This document shows, one piece after another, positions 1 through 7,272 of a stretch of 18,012 nt of DNA. Below the pieces are notes generated by a model. That model saw only the letters and a list, made by a program, of their open reading frames with translations, was not told the origin of the DNA and ran no database searches. The position numbers were made by a program, and so were the translations under genes. The DNA comes from Methanobacteriota archaeon (GTDB taxonomy: Archaea; Halobacteriota; Methanosarcinia; Methanosarcinales; Methanoperedenaceae). The stretch lies in contig JAHIFK010000269.1 in the NCBI GenBank assembly GCA_018900975.1, forward strand, positions 1-18,012, read 5' to 3'. Every line of letters begins with the position of its first letter. Positions within the stretch are counted from its first letter, which is position 1.

Positions 1-1680
1 CATGTATGCAGCGTAGCGATATCCTGTTACACCTTCTGCATAAAACATGGCTAGCCCATTGAAAAGCGAAGGGGTGGATGTAATTTCAGGTTTAAGCATG
101 AACATGCCATTATCCTTGATGACTCTTGATGTGATGTTGAACAGATTTTCAGCTGGGGCGGAAAGCTCTTTTATTTTCTCTTCTGCTTTTATTAATTCAT
201 CCGTGACTTTCTCCCATTGCTGCGGGTCTATTTCTTTTCTTTTCAGGACAGGACAGATCACACTTAGAGATTTGTTTTCAATATCAAGCATCTTTCGTCC
301 CTTGGCAGCATAATCATAATATTCTATTTTACCAGAGACATTGCATTCACCACATTCACCAGTGGGGCGGATCTCAAAGGTGACGGTCTTGCTTTCTTTA
401 GTTTCGAGCATTGATATTGCTTTTTCTTTTTCTGAAAGAAGGAAAACCTCAGGCACAAAGAGATGCACTTTGATATCGCTTATAGGATCGAGGGTGCTAT
501 TCTCAACCTTAATCTTAAAATATATTTTAGCTCCCTTATATTCAAAAGCAGATTTTACATTCACTGCGCCAGTTTCTTTTGGTTGCTTAACATCAGGTTT
601 TTTCGATTTTTCTATAAATTCAGCTTTGGATTTCCTATCAGGCTCTTCAGCGGGTACAGCAACAGATTTTGTTTTTTCTGCTGCTTTTGTCTCATTTCCC
701 TTCAGCTTGCGCATAACAAGTGCGCCGACTAAAAGTATCGCAAGAATTGCGCCGCCAACCAGCAACCAATTTATCTGATTAACTTCTGGAATTGATGGTT
801 GTGGAGTTTGTGTTGATTCTGGTGGAACAGGCTGGGTCGTAGCAGATGGGGTTTGGATTTCTTGAGTTGCTTCAGTAAGGGTTGGCAGCGGAGTAAAAGT
901 AAGTGCTGCAGTTGTCAAATCTGCTTTAAGGTATGAAGTACCACCTGCTGCTGCGTAAGATAAATCCGACCAATCGTTATAACCTGAGAGTGTCAATTTA
1001 ACATCATGAGAACCTTGAGTGATATCGTTAAGCACTTTGGGAGTTGTGCCCTTATACAACCCATCCAAGTAAATGCTGGCGCCGGATGGGGTGGAGGAAA
1101 TTGCGATTGTGCCTGTTGATGGTATGGGCGTTGACGGTAGTTGTGCTGTGTATGAGGGGCCGACAATTGTTGCAACACCGTTTGTTATACCGGCTGCACC
1201 TGGATTGCGGTTAGCACCATTAGAGTCACTCAATGCATTAACTGTAAGAGTCAATGCACTGGTTGCTCCATCCGCTACACCTGTTCCCTTCAATGTTACT
1301 GTTGCAATCTTTACGGGGGCTGTGGTTGCCGACGTTGTGCTGAATACCGAAATAAGAACAGTTCCAGCCACATTCTTGATATTGATTGTTGGTGCTCCTA
1401 AGCTTCCTGCACTTACTGATTGTACAGTAACCACTGCAGGATTAAAGGTCAGGGTAACTGTGCCTGCCGCTATGTCTGTTGTTATATCGGTCACCTGTAT
1501 TGCTACTGTTGCTGTTCCACCTGATGCTATTGTTATACTATCTACACTTATTGTTTCAGCAGCTGCTACTTCTGATACTGCAATTAGGCTCAGTAGAATC
1601 GCTATCAAAATGAAAAGTGATGAAATAACTCTGTTTGAGAGAATATTGCGAAAGTCAATATTTTTTCTGTATTTACCCAT
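1..1680 (-). CDS. Cohesin-PEGA single-pass membrane protein with shared cytosolic module (3' end cut by window)
   Basis: 560 codons are visible and the frame is open to the window edge, so the C-terminus is missing. Seen: signal peptide about residues 17-40 (FILIAILLSLIAVSEVAAA), a cohesin-like domain about 41-174, a PEGA domain about 188-255 (SSTPSGASIYLDGLYKG), a Pro/Thr-rich linker 258-300, one membrane span 304-323 followed by MRKLK, then the shared module: Ig-like domain 372-477 with TGECGEC and ICP, and the start of the alpha/beta domain to 560. By positive-inside logic the cohesin and PEGA domains face outside and the module faces the cytosol. Cohesins bind dockerins in known systems; no dockerin is visible here. 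The protein is closest to the 967-aa paralogue at 13562-16465. The start at ATG 1680 gives a normal signal peptide but has no clear ribosome site; GTG 1815, in the same frame, has a strong one and would add 45 residues. Domain calls are by pattern recognition. Confidence 0.85.
   Translation of the reverse strand, partial: MGKYRKNIDFRNILSNRVISSLFILIAILLSLIAVSEVAAAETISVDSITIASGGTATVAIQVTDITTDIAAGTVTLTFNPAVVTVQSVSAGSLGAPTINIKNVAGTVLISVFSTTSATTAPVKIATVTLKGTGVADGATSALTLTVNALSDSNGANRNPGAAGITNGVATIVGPSYTAQLPSTPIPSTGTIAISSTPSGASIYLDGLYKGTTPKVLNDITQGSHDVKLTLSGYNDWSDLSYAAAGGTSYLKADLTTAALTFTPLPTLTEATQEIQTPSATTQPVPPESTQTPQPSIPEVNQINWLLVGGAILAILLVGALVMRKLKGNETKAAEKTKSVAVPAEEPDRKSKAEFIEKSKKPDVKQPKETGAVNVKSAFEYKGAKIYFKIKVENSTLDPISDIKVHLFVPEVFLLSEKEKAISMLETKESKTVTFEIRPTGECGECNVSGKIEYYDYAAKGRKMLDIENKSLSVICPVLKRKEIDPQQWEKVTDELIKAEEKIKELSAPAENLFNITSRVIKDNGMFMLKPEITSTPSLFNGLAMFYAEGVTGYRYAAYM
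241..357. repeat. Near-identical tract shared with 14114-14230
   Basis: Ungapped comparison gives two differences in 117 bases. The flanks drop sharply: about 13 differences in the 60 bases at 181-240, and four in 361-420. The tract codes for the end of the Ig-like domain (CNVSGKIEYYDYAAKG to VICPVLK). Confidence 0.8.
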
Positions 1681-1812
1681 TGAACTTGAAACTGAAAGCA
1701 ATATGCTATGGGTGAAGGAGAGATACTTGAAATGTTCATTTATACTTTTATAACTGCGTCCATTTCTTTTCCAATCGCTTCTCTCGCGATCATCAACTTC
1801 CCTTAAAAATGC

Positions 1813-1825
1813 CACTTATCCTCCT
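1813..1825 (-). promoter_or_regulatory. Strong Shine-Dalgarno before a GTG in frame with the cohesin-PEGA gene
   Basis: On the minus strand AGGAGG (1825-1820) is followed four bases later by GTG (1815-1813). This GTG is in frame with the gene starting at 1680, with no stop between. The 45 extra residues (VAFLREVDDRERSDWKRNG...) are charged and would precede the signal peptide. Either this is the true start, or a short leader peptide or gene remnant whose frame happens to stay open. The rest of 1681-1845 holds nothing else I recognise. Confidence 0.45.
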
Positions 1826-1845
1826 GAGTTTAAAATTAAATATCT

Positions 1846-4290
1846 TCACAGTTTTTCCCCGCACTCATTGCAGAATTTCTCGCTTGTTCCAGCTACTTTA
1901 CCGCAGTTCGAGCATGTTCTTTCCCCTGTGCCAATATTAGAGCGCTGGACAACAGAATCCTTCACCTGTGTGCCGATCTTATCCCCTATATGGATATGCT
2001 GCTGCACGATTCTATCATCGATATATCCCTTCACATTTACCCTCTTTTCAATCTCATCAAGTATGCCATGATAGAACCCGGTAAGAGCGTCCTCTTTTTC
2101 AGCCCATGCCTTCAGGATCAGCTTTGATTTCTTTGCACCGCCCACGACCTCTACCTGCACCGCATATCTCAGGCCTTTTACGCCTTCGCCGAAGAACCGC
2201 ACAACGCCATTGAAAAGCTGCTGGCTCTGTATCGTTTCCGGTTTCAGCATATGCATGTGCATATCCTTAATAATGCGAGATACAATTACGAACAGCGTCT
2301 CAGCCGGCATATCTATTTCTTTGGTGCTTTCCTCGGTCTCAATGAGGTTGCTGACATTGTTATGCCACTCTGTTTCAGTTATTTCTTTTACTTTTAGCAT
2401 CGGACAAACAATGCTGAGCATCTTGCTGCCGATGTCTATTTCTTTTGTCCTGTTGCTTCCCGTCTCGTAATAACTAACCTTACCAGATACTTCACAGTCG
2501 CCACACTCTCCAGTTGGGCGGATCTCGAAAGTTACGGTCTTGCTCTCACCGGCTTTGAGAAGCGCAAGGGATTTTTCTTTTTCAAGAAGAATGAACACAT
2601 TGGGAACAAAGAGGGATACCCTGACATCAGCAACCGGAACTGAAATAGTGTTTTCAAGTTTTATTTTATACAGAATCGTGGCGCCTTTATAGCCAAAAGC
2701 AGAAGCGATGTTAATTTCGTTTTTATTCTGCTTTTCTCCTGGTTTCAGGTTTTTAACTGTTTCTTGCACCTCCTCCTTCGGTTTGCGCATGTGTATGACA
2801 AGGGCACCGATTAAAAGAAGAACAAATAAAGCTCCGCCAAGCAACAGCCAGTTCGTCTCGTTTTTTGTTGGAGTTGGAGTAACTGAATTTTCAGTAGTCA
2901 GGGGTGTTGTTGTGGGATTTTGTGTTTGTTTATTCGCTTGAGTTTGAATAGGTGTAGAGGCTGGCTTCGGTGTATTGGTTGTTACAATTGTAGTAATACG
3001 AACAAGAGGCGCGGAAACATAATTAGTGTTTCCAGCAACCACGTTTATGCTGTCTGACCATGTGCTGTAACCTTCAAGTTTTAGCTCGATATTATGATAG
3101 CCTGCGGATGCATTGGAAATTATTTTTGGTGTTTTTCCCTGGTAGGAGCCATCGAGGTAAATGGAGGAGCCGGATGGGGTGGATGAAATTGTAATTGTGC
3201 CCGTTGGTGCCGAAATCGTTGTTGTTGCTATTGGTGACTGTGTAGATGTGATTGTTGGAGCAGGAATAGTTTTAATGCTCAATAATTGTAGAGGACTTGA
3301 TACTGAAATTTTGCGTGTTCCACCTGCATTGGCATCGTCAAGATTAACCTTAACTTTATAATTGCCTGTGGCAGTAGCTGCATATGTAACCGAACCTTTG
3401 TTATAATATCCGGTAGAACTGGCTACCTTACTGCCGGCAGGAGAATAAAGAGTCACAGAAATATCATCATTTTCTGATGCGCCATCTGTCCATGCATTAA
3501 CACCAATTGCACCTGCTGCACTCACGGTAACATCATACCATACAGCATCACCCTCGGCAATATCAGCGGCTGTTTCAATGTAATGCGGGGAAGCAGAAAG
3601 TGAAATGGGAGTAGATACTGAAATTTTGCGTGTTCCACCTGCATCGGCATCGTCAAGATTAACCTTAACTTTATAAGCGCCTGTTTCAGTGGCAGCATAT
3701 ATAATCGAACCTTTGTTATAATATCCGGTAGAACTGGTTACCTTACTGCCAGCAGGAGAATAAAGAGTTAAAGAAATATCATCATTTTCTAATGAACCAT
3801 CTGTCCATGCGTTAACACCAATTGCACCTGCTGCACTCACGGTAACATCATACCATACAGCATCACCCTCGGCAATATTAATGGCTGTTTCTTTGTTATG
3901 TGGGGACGCAGAAAGTGAGATAGGAGTAGATACTGAAATTTTGCGTGTTCCACCTGCATCGGCATCGTCAAGATTAACTTTAACTTTATAAGTACCTGTT
4001 TCAGTGGCAGCATATGTAATCGAAACTTTGTTATAATATCCTGTAGAACTGGCTACCTTAGTGCCAGCAGGAGAATAAAGAGTTAAAGAAATATCATCAT
4101 TTTCTGATGCACCATCTGTCCATGCGTTAACACCAATTGCACCGGTTGCACTTACAGTAACATCATACCAGATAGCATCTCCTTCTTCAACATTGAGTTG
4201 CTCCAATGTATCTGCACTTACAGCAGAAATACTGAATATAAACAGCAACACTATTATTGATGTTATAACCAATTTTTTATGCGTTTTCAT
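1846..4290 (-). CDS. Triple PPC-like repeat/PEGA single-pass membrane protein with cytosolic zinc ribbon
   Basis: 814 aa. Seen: signal peptide 7-26; three tandem 105-residue repeats starting at about 36, 141 and 246, each carrying EGDAxWYDVTVSA, GVNAWTDG and YKVKVNLDDA, which resemble bacterial pre-peptidase C-terminal beta-sandwich domains; PEGA domain 363-430; Thr/Pro linker 431-475; membrane span 480-500 followed by MRKPK; Ig-like domain 526-630 with TGECGDC (594-600) and VCP; alpha/beta domain 635-755; IGTQVKDSVVQRSNIG (772-787); zinc ribbon CSNC...CNEC (793-810). Inferred topology: repeats and PEGA outside, shared module in the cytosol. The start is supported by AGGT six bases upstream of the ATG. 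It is the middle of three paralogues in a row. Role unknown; a sensor or surface-adhesion anchor is my inference. Confidence 0.9.
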   Translation of the reverse strand: MKTHKKLVITSIIVLLFIFSISAVSADTLEQLNVEEGDAIWYDVTVSATGAIGVNAWTDGASENDDISLTLYSPAGTKVASSTGYYNKVSITYAATETGTYKVKVNLDDADAGGTRKISVSTPISLSASPHNKETAINIAEGDAVWYDVTVSAAGAIGVNAWTDGSLENDDISLTLYSPAGSKVTSSTGYYNKGSIIYAATETGAYKVKVNLDDADAGGTRKISVSTPISLSASPHYIETAADIAEGDAVWYDVTVSAAGAIGVNAWTDGASENDDISVTLYSPAGSKVASSTGYYNKGSVTYAATATGNYKVKVNLDDANAGGTRKISVSSPLQLLSIKTIPAPTITSTQSPIATTTISAPTGTITISSTPSGSSIYLDGSYQGKTPKIISNASAGYHNIELKLEGYSTWSDSINVVAGNTNYVSAPLVRITTIVTTNTPKPASTPIQTQANKQTQNPTTTPLTTENSVTPTPTKNETNWLLLGGALFVLLLIGALVIHMRKPKEEVQETVKNLKPGEKQNKNEINIASAFGYKGATILYKIKLENTISVPVADVRVSLFVPNVFILLEKEKSLALLKAGESKTVTFEIRPTGECGDCEVSGKVSYYETGSNRTKEIDIGSKMLSIVCPMLKVKEITETEWHNNVSNLIETEESTKEIDMPAETLFVIVSRIIKDMHMHMLKPETIQSQQLFNGVVRFFGEGVKGLRYAVQVEVVGGAKKSKLILKAWAEKEDALTGFYHGILDEIEKRVNVKGYIDDRIVQQHIHIGDKIGTQVKDSVVQRSNIGTGERTCSNCGKVAGTSEKFCNECGEKL
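3286..4185 (-). repeat. Three tandem 315-bp in-frame repeats
   Basis: The marker tactgaaatt recurs at 3301, 3616 and 3931, exactly 315 bp apart, so each unit is 105 codons. The copies are very similar at base level over long runs, which suggests recent in-gene duplication. The third, C-terminal copy ends earlier and runs into the linker before the PEGA domain. Confidence 0.9.
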
Positions 4291-4328
4291 ATATTACCTA
4301 TTATTGACTTTTGATCATCCATTTTCTT

Positions 4329-4430
4329 CTACAAGCTTCCAACTTTATACACTTTAGACCATTTTTCATGATATGGCTCTGAATTGTGACTTTTTTGCAT
4401 ATTTATCTCCTCTTGATAAATTTCTGTATA
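4329..4430 (-). other. Spacer with a remnant of a HEPN gene 3' end and a rival 23-aa ORF
   Basis: The spacer between two receptor-like genes (4291-4464) holds two things. First, 4366-4400 matches 12817-12851, the end of the HEPN gene, at 29 of 35 bases including the stop codon; translated it reads NAKKSQFRAIS-stop against NAKKSRFGARS-stop, and five of the six differences are transitions. Its frame is open for only about 20 codons. Second, in another frame an ATG at 4400 with GAGGAG six bases upstream opens a 23-aa ORF (MQKSHNSEPYHEKWSKVYK...) ending at 4329. I favour a HEPN scar; the small ORF may be fortuitous. Confidence 0.5.
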
Positions 4431-4464
4431 AGTTTAAGTGCTTCAGACCTCATTATATCTTCGA

Positions 4465-6126
4465 TCACAACTTTCCTCCACACTCACGACAGAATTTCTC
4501 ATTCGCTTCAACTTCCTTCCCGCAGTCAGGGCACTTCCGGGCGCCGGCGCCGATGGTGGAGCGCTGGACAACAGAATCTTTTACCTGTGTGCCTATCCTG
4601 TCGCCGATATGCACATTGTACTGCACTATACTGTCATTGATATAGCCTTTAACATTAACCCTCTTTTCGATCTCATCCAGTATGCCGTGATAGAATCCAG
4701 TAAGAGCATCCTCTTTCTCAGCCCATGCTTTTAAGATCAGTTTCGACCTTTTTGCCCCGCCTACAACCTCGATCTGTGCAGCGTATTTTAAACCCTTTAC
4801 TCCTTCACCATAGAAACGCGTCACACCATTGAAAAGCTGCTGACTCTGTGTTATCTCCGGTTTCTGCATATACATATGCATGTCCGTGATGATGCGAGAT
4901 GTCATTGTAAAAAGCGACTCGGCAGGCATCTCTATTTCTCTGGTGCTTTCTTCGGTTTTCACAAGATTGTTGACCGTATCATGCCAATCAGCTTCACTGA
5001 TCTCTTTTCCATGAAGCATTGGACAGACAATGCTAAGAGATTTTGACTCAAGTTCGATATCATGCCTCTTCCTTGATGCCATATCGTAATAGTTAATCCT
5101 GCCTGAAATATTGCAGTCTCCGCATTCTCCGGTTGGGCGTATCTCAAATGTTACGGTCTGGCTTGATTTTGGCTCGATCAGTGCAATTGATTTCTCTTTC
5201 TCTTTGAGCAGGAAAACATCCGGAACATAAGGATATACTTTGATATCGCTTATGGGGTCAGAAGTGTTGTTTTCCATTTTTATTTTGAATATGATTGTGG
5301 CGCCCTTATAACCAAAGGCGGTTTTAATATCTATGCCTGATGCTCTGGACACTGGTTTAACTTGAGGTACGGCTTCAACTTTTTGTGCTTCAGTTTTTGA
5401 AACTGCGTCAGGTCTGTTAAGTCTTGATTCTGATGATGTTTCTTTATGTTCAAGCACTGGTTTCTGTGGCTCTTCATCATGTTTCAATATGAATATTGCA
5501 TAAATAATCCCAACAAAACCCAAAAAGATCGCACCTATGTAGATAAAAAGTTGCTTTAAATCCAGAGGGGTTTTTTCTTTAGGAGGATATGTTGTTTTGG
5601 GGGTTTCTAGTGTAGTGGCAGTTGCTTGCGTTTGTGTAGCAGTTGATTTAGATATAGAATTTAGAATATATTTAGGATTACGATTAATAACTTTAAATTC
5701 GGTTGTCAAATTATTGCTCAAGTTAGTTACTGTTACATTAAAATTTGATTTTGACTTTAATATTGTTAGACCAGAAGGTGATTCCCTATATAAATCCATG
5801 ATTAAAGGTCCATTAACACCGGTAATATCGATTGCAAAGGCTATATCTCTAAAAATCAATTTATATGTATTATTTTGAGTGAAATCACCTGTCAAAGTCA
5901 AAAAATCCCTATCAAGAGTCCCATTTTCAGCCCCGACTATACCTATCGAAAACGAAGCGATCATCAAAATAATAAGACCAGTAACCACCCTCCTCTTAAC
6001 AACCACCCCCCTCATACCAGCCTGCACCGCCTGCGCCATAATCAAAGCCAGCAGCAATGCAATCATGCCTATCGCAAGGGTGCGCGCCTGGGGCAGTTGC
6101 ATTGCAATTCCATCATTTTGTATCAT
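4465..6126 (-). CDS. Single-pass membrane protein with shared cytosolic module and zinc ribbon; unknown ectodomain
   Basis: The frame is open from TTG 6147 (560 aa); numbering here is from that codon. Seen: two hydrophobic segments, 22-43 (MIALLLALIMAQAVQAG) and 54-73 (LIILMIASFSIGIVGA); a short ectodomain of about 80-165, rich in Asn and beta-like, no family recognised; Thr-rich linker; membrane span 198-222; charged linker; Ig-like domain 272-376 with TGECGDC (339-345) and VCP; alpha/beta domain; IGTQVKDSVVQRSTIG; zinc ribbon CPDC...CREC at the C-terminus. Starts at 6141, 6126, 6108 and 6015 are all possible. I prefer ATG 6126 because it lies about 27 bases from a TATA-like element, fitting a leaderless transcript. 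The second hydrophobic segment looks like a complete signal peptide by itself, so the first may be an extra cassette added upstream. Neighbours: a nucleotidyltransferase gene ends just upstream and two paralogues follow. Confidence 0.85.
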   Translation of the reverse strand: MIQNDGIAMQLPQARTLAIGMIALLLALIMAQAVQAGMRGVVVKRRVVTGLIILMIASFSIGIVGAENGTLDRDFLTLTGDFTQNNTYKLIFRDIAFAIDITGVNGPLIMDLYRESPSGLTILKSKSNFNVTVTNLSNNLTTEFKVINRNPKYILNSISKSTATQTQATATTLETPKTTYPPKEKTPLDLKQLFIYIGAIFLGFVGIIYAIFILKHDEEPQKPVLEHKETSSESRLNRPDAVSKTEAQKVEAVPQVKPVSRASGIDIKTAFGYKGATIIFKIKMENNTSDPISDIKVYPYVPDVFLLKEKEKSIALIEPKSSQTVTFEIRPTGECGDCNISGRINYYDMASRKRHDIELESKSLSIVCPMLHGKEISEADWHDTVNNLVKTEESTREIEMPAESLFTMTSRIITDMHMYMQKPEITQSQQLFNGVTRFYGEGVKGLKYAAQIEVVGGAKRSKLILKAWAEKEDALTGFYHGILDEIEKRVNVKGYINDSIVQYNVHIGDRIGTQVKDSVVQRSTIGAGARKCPDCGKEVEANEKFCRECGGKL

Positions 6127-6146
6127 ATTCGTATATTCCATTCGCA

Positions 6147-6160
6147 ATTTTATATATTTA
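6147..6160 (-). promoter_or_regulatory. TATA-like element upstream of the receptor gene
   Basis: The minus strand reads AAATATATAAAA just after the stop of the nucleotidyltransferase gene. The archaeal TATA box usually lies about 25-27 bases before transcription start, which would put the start near the ATG at 6126. AT-rich chance sequence is a real alternative. Confidence 0.35.
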
Positions 6161-6161
6161 T

Positions 6162-6731
6162 TTAAACTGGTTCATTTTTTCCATGCATTTCATATTTCTT
6201 TTTCAAATCGAATAAGGCATCACGAACGCCTAACTTTTCACAAACTTTCTCCAGATATTCCATATCCAGGGCATCATACTGCCTTGTATATATCCCCTGT
6301 GCGTCATTCACATCCTGTTCTCTGTGAAAAAGCAGCTTATTTGCTATCGTGTCCTCAGGTGAAGCGATATAGATCACAATGTTATCGAGCTTCACCATTT
6401 TCTTATTCTTGATCGTCCGCTCATCCATTTCATCATAAACCCCCTTTATATCAAGCCTGAACATAGTTCCTTTATCTTCAACTGTGCAGTGTGATCTTTC
6501 TTTAAAAGCTGCTCTCATATCCTCTTCATCTGCAAAAAAATCATTATCTTGCAGGAATTTAACAAGTGGTGGTATATTTATGTCATCGATCTGAATCACA
6601 CAATCAATATCCATCGTTGTTCTTGGATTTCCGTAAAACAGAACTGCTATACCGCCAACGATAACGTAGTTGATACTGTTTTCATTCAGGAAATTGCATA
6701 CAAGATCAAGTATATCCCTGATTTTTCTCAT
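6162..6731 (-). CDS. Nucleotidyltransferase, AbiEii/DUF6036-like (probable toxin half of a pair)
   Basis: 189 aa. Seen: an N-terminal helix, then GGIAVLFYGNPRTTMDIDCVI (about 26-46), where GG and DxD are the nucleotide- and metal-binding residues of the polymerase-beta-like fold; FRLDIKGVYDE (about 92-102), the likely third carboxylate; and SPEDTIANKLLF with a following D, typical of AbiEii/DUF1814-like proteins. Known members of these families transfer nucleotides to RNA or act as toxins in two-gene systems. The ATG lies inside the end of the upstream 59-aa gene (26-base overlap), so the two are probably made together. All core motifs are present, so it looks intact. A second, broken copy lies at 9386-9634. 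Substrate cannot be told. Confidence 0.8.
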   Translation of the reverse strand: MRKIRDILDLVCNFLNENSINYVIVGGIAVLFYGNPRTTMDIDCVIQIDDINIPPLVKFLQDNDFFADEEDMRAAFKERSHCTVEDKGTMFRLDIKGVYDEMDERTIKNKKMVKLDNIVIYIASPEDTIANKLLFHREQDVNDAQGIYTRQYDALDMEYLEKVCEKLGVRDALFDLKKKYEMHGKNEPV

Positions 6732-6885
6732 AATTCCTGTTCCTCATCTCTAATGCAAAATCGATTAATTCCATTCCTTCAATAAGTGTTTCAGCACCTG
6801 AGAATTTTCTTGCTCTCATCGCAGCTTTTATTAAATCCTTTGTTGTTATATCTTTCACTTTTTTCCTGATTTCTTCGATATTCAT
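6706..6885 (-). CDS. Small partner protein of the nucleotidyltransferase (putative antitoxin)
   Basis: 59 aa, charged and helical: MNIEEIRKKVKDI... with the core ARKFSGAETLIEGMELIDFAL. The core is shared with the 65-aa gene at 9787-9984 (ARKFSGFDSLRQGMNLIDFAL), which also precedes a nucleotidyltransferase gene. The repeated pairing and the 26-base overlap with the enzyme gene are the reasons for calling it the partner. No DNA-binding motif is recognised. ATG 6885 is preferred over ATG 6906 because it aligns with the other copy. The antitoxin role is inferred from context only. Confidence 0.6.
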   Translation of the reverse strand: MNIEEIRKKVKDITTKDLIKAAMRARKFSGAETLIEGMELIDFALEMRNRNYEKNQGYT

Positions 6886-6896
6886 GATGATCATAC

Positions 6897-7124
6897 CTAT
6901 AGACAAAAATAGTTTGTTTTATTCTTCACATTCCCATCAAAATGCCACTCCACAACAAGCTCTTCTCTTGATCCCTCGCCAGCCGCCGCTCCCGCGAGCT
7001 CCAGCGTCGCCATCAGCAATCTCAATCCAGCCAATTTCTCATCCCTCTCCCTCGAATCCGTGTATATTTCCATTTCCTCGCTCTCAAACCATACTATCCG
7101 ATACCTTCTGCTCGATATTTTCAT
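6897..7124 (-). other. 75-codon open frame of doubtful status between AlbA_2 fragment and partner gene
   Basis: It overlaps the end of the AlbA_2 fragment by 41 bases in another frame and stops 11 bases before the next gene. It has no ribosome site. The middle part (LLMATLELAGAAAGEGSREE) is more GC-rich than its surroundings. No family recognised. It could be a small gene, or the remains of whatever replaced the rest of the AlbA_2 gene. Confidence 0.3.
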
Positions 7125-7272
7125 CTTTTATGCCGACTACGCCGCCTTTATCATCGATGCCAACAAGGATATCGCCGCCAACTGTGTTTGAGAATGCACA
7201 AACATCCTTTGCAATATCTTTTGTAAAACTGGTTTTGAACTCTACCTTTTCACTTTCTCCTTTTTTATTCAT
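7084..7272 (-). pseudogene. AlbA_2 (Schlafen-like) domain fragment
   Basis: 62 codons from ATG 7272. The sequence ESEKVEFKTSF...AFSNTVGGDILVGIDDKGGVVGI is the start of an AlbA_2 domain; family proteins normally continue for another 60 residues of this domain and often carry a regulatory domain after it. Here the frame stops right after NIEQKVSDSMV, so the protein is cut short. The start is well supported: GAGGAG eight bases upstream, and the ATG overlaps the TGA of the previous gene (TGATG), so translation is probably coupled. Either a decayed gene or a very short working domain; I favour decay. Confidence 0.6.

Noticed and set aside
1073..1753. 226-codon plus-strand open frame
   Set aside because: It is antisense to the cohesin/PEGA region of the minus-strand gene, whose translation has clear domains; the plus-strand translation is low-complexity Val/Ala/Thr.
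3286..4185. CRISPR-like periodic repeats
   Set aside because: The 315-bp units are in-frame coding repeats with no short repeat/spacer alternation.
5879..6412. 177-codon plus-strand open frame
   Set aside because: Antisense to the start of a receptor gene and the end of the nucleotidyltransferase; no recognisable domain or start signal.
6897..7124. 75-codon ORF as a confident gene
   Set aside because: No ribosome site, overlaps the AlbA_2 fragment and no recognised family; listed only as doubtful.
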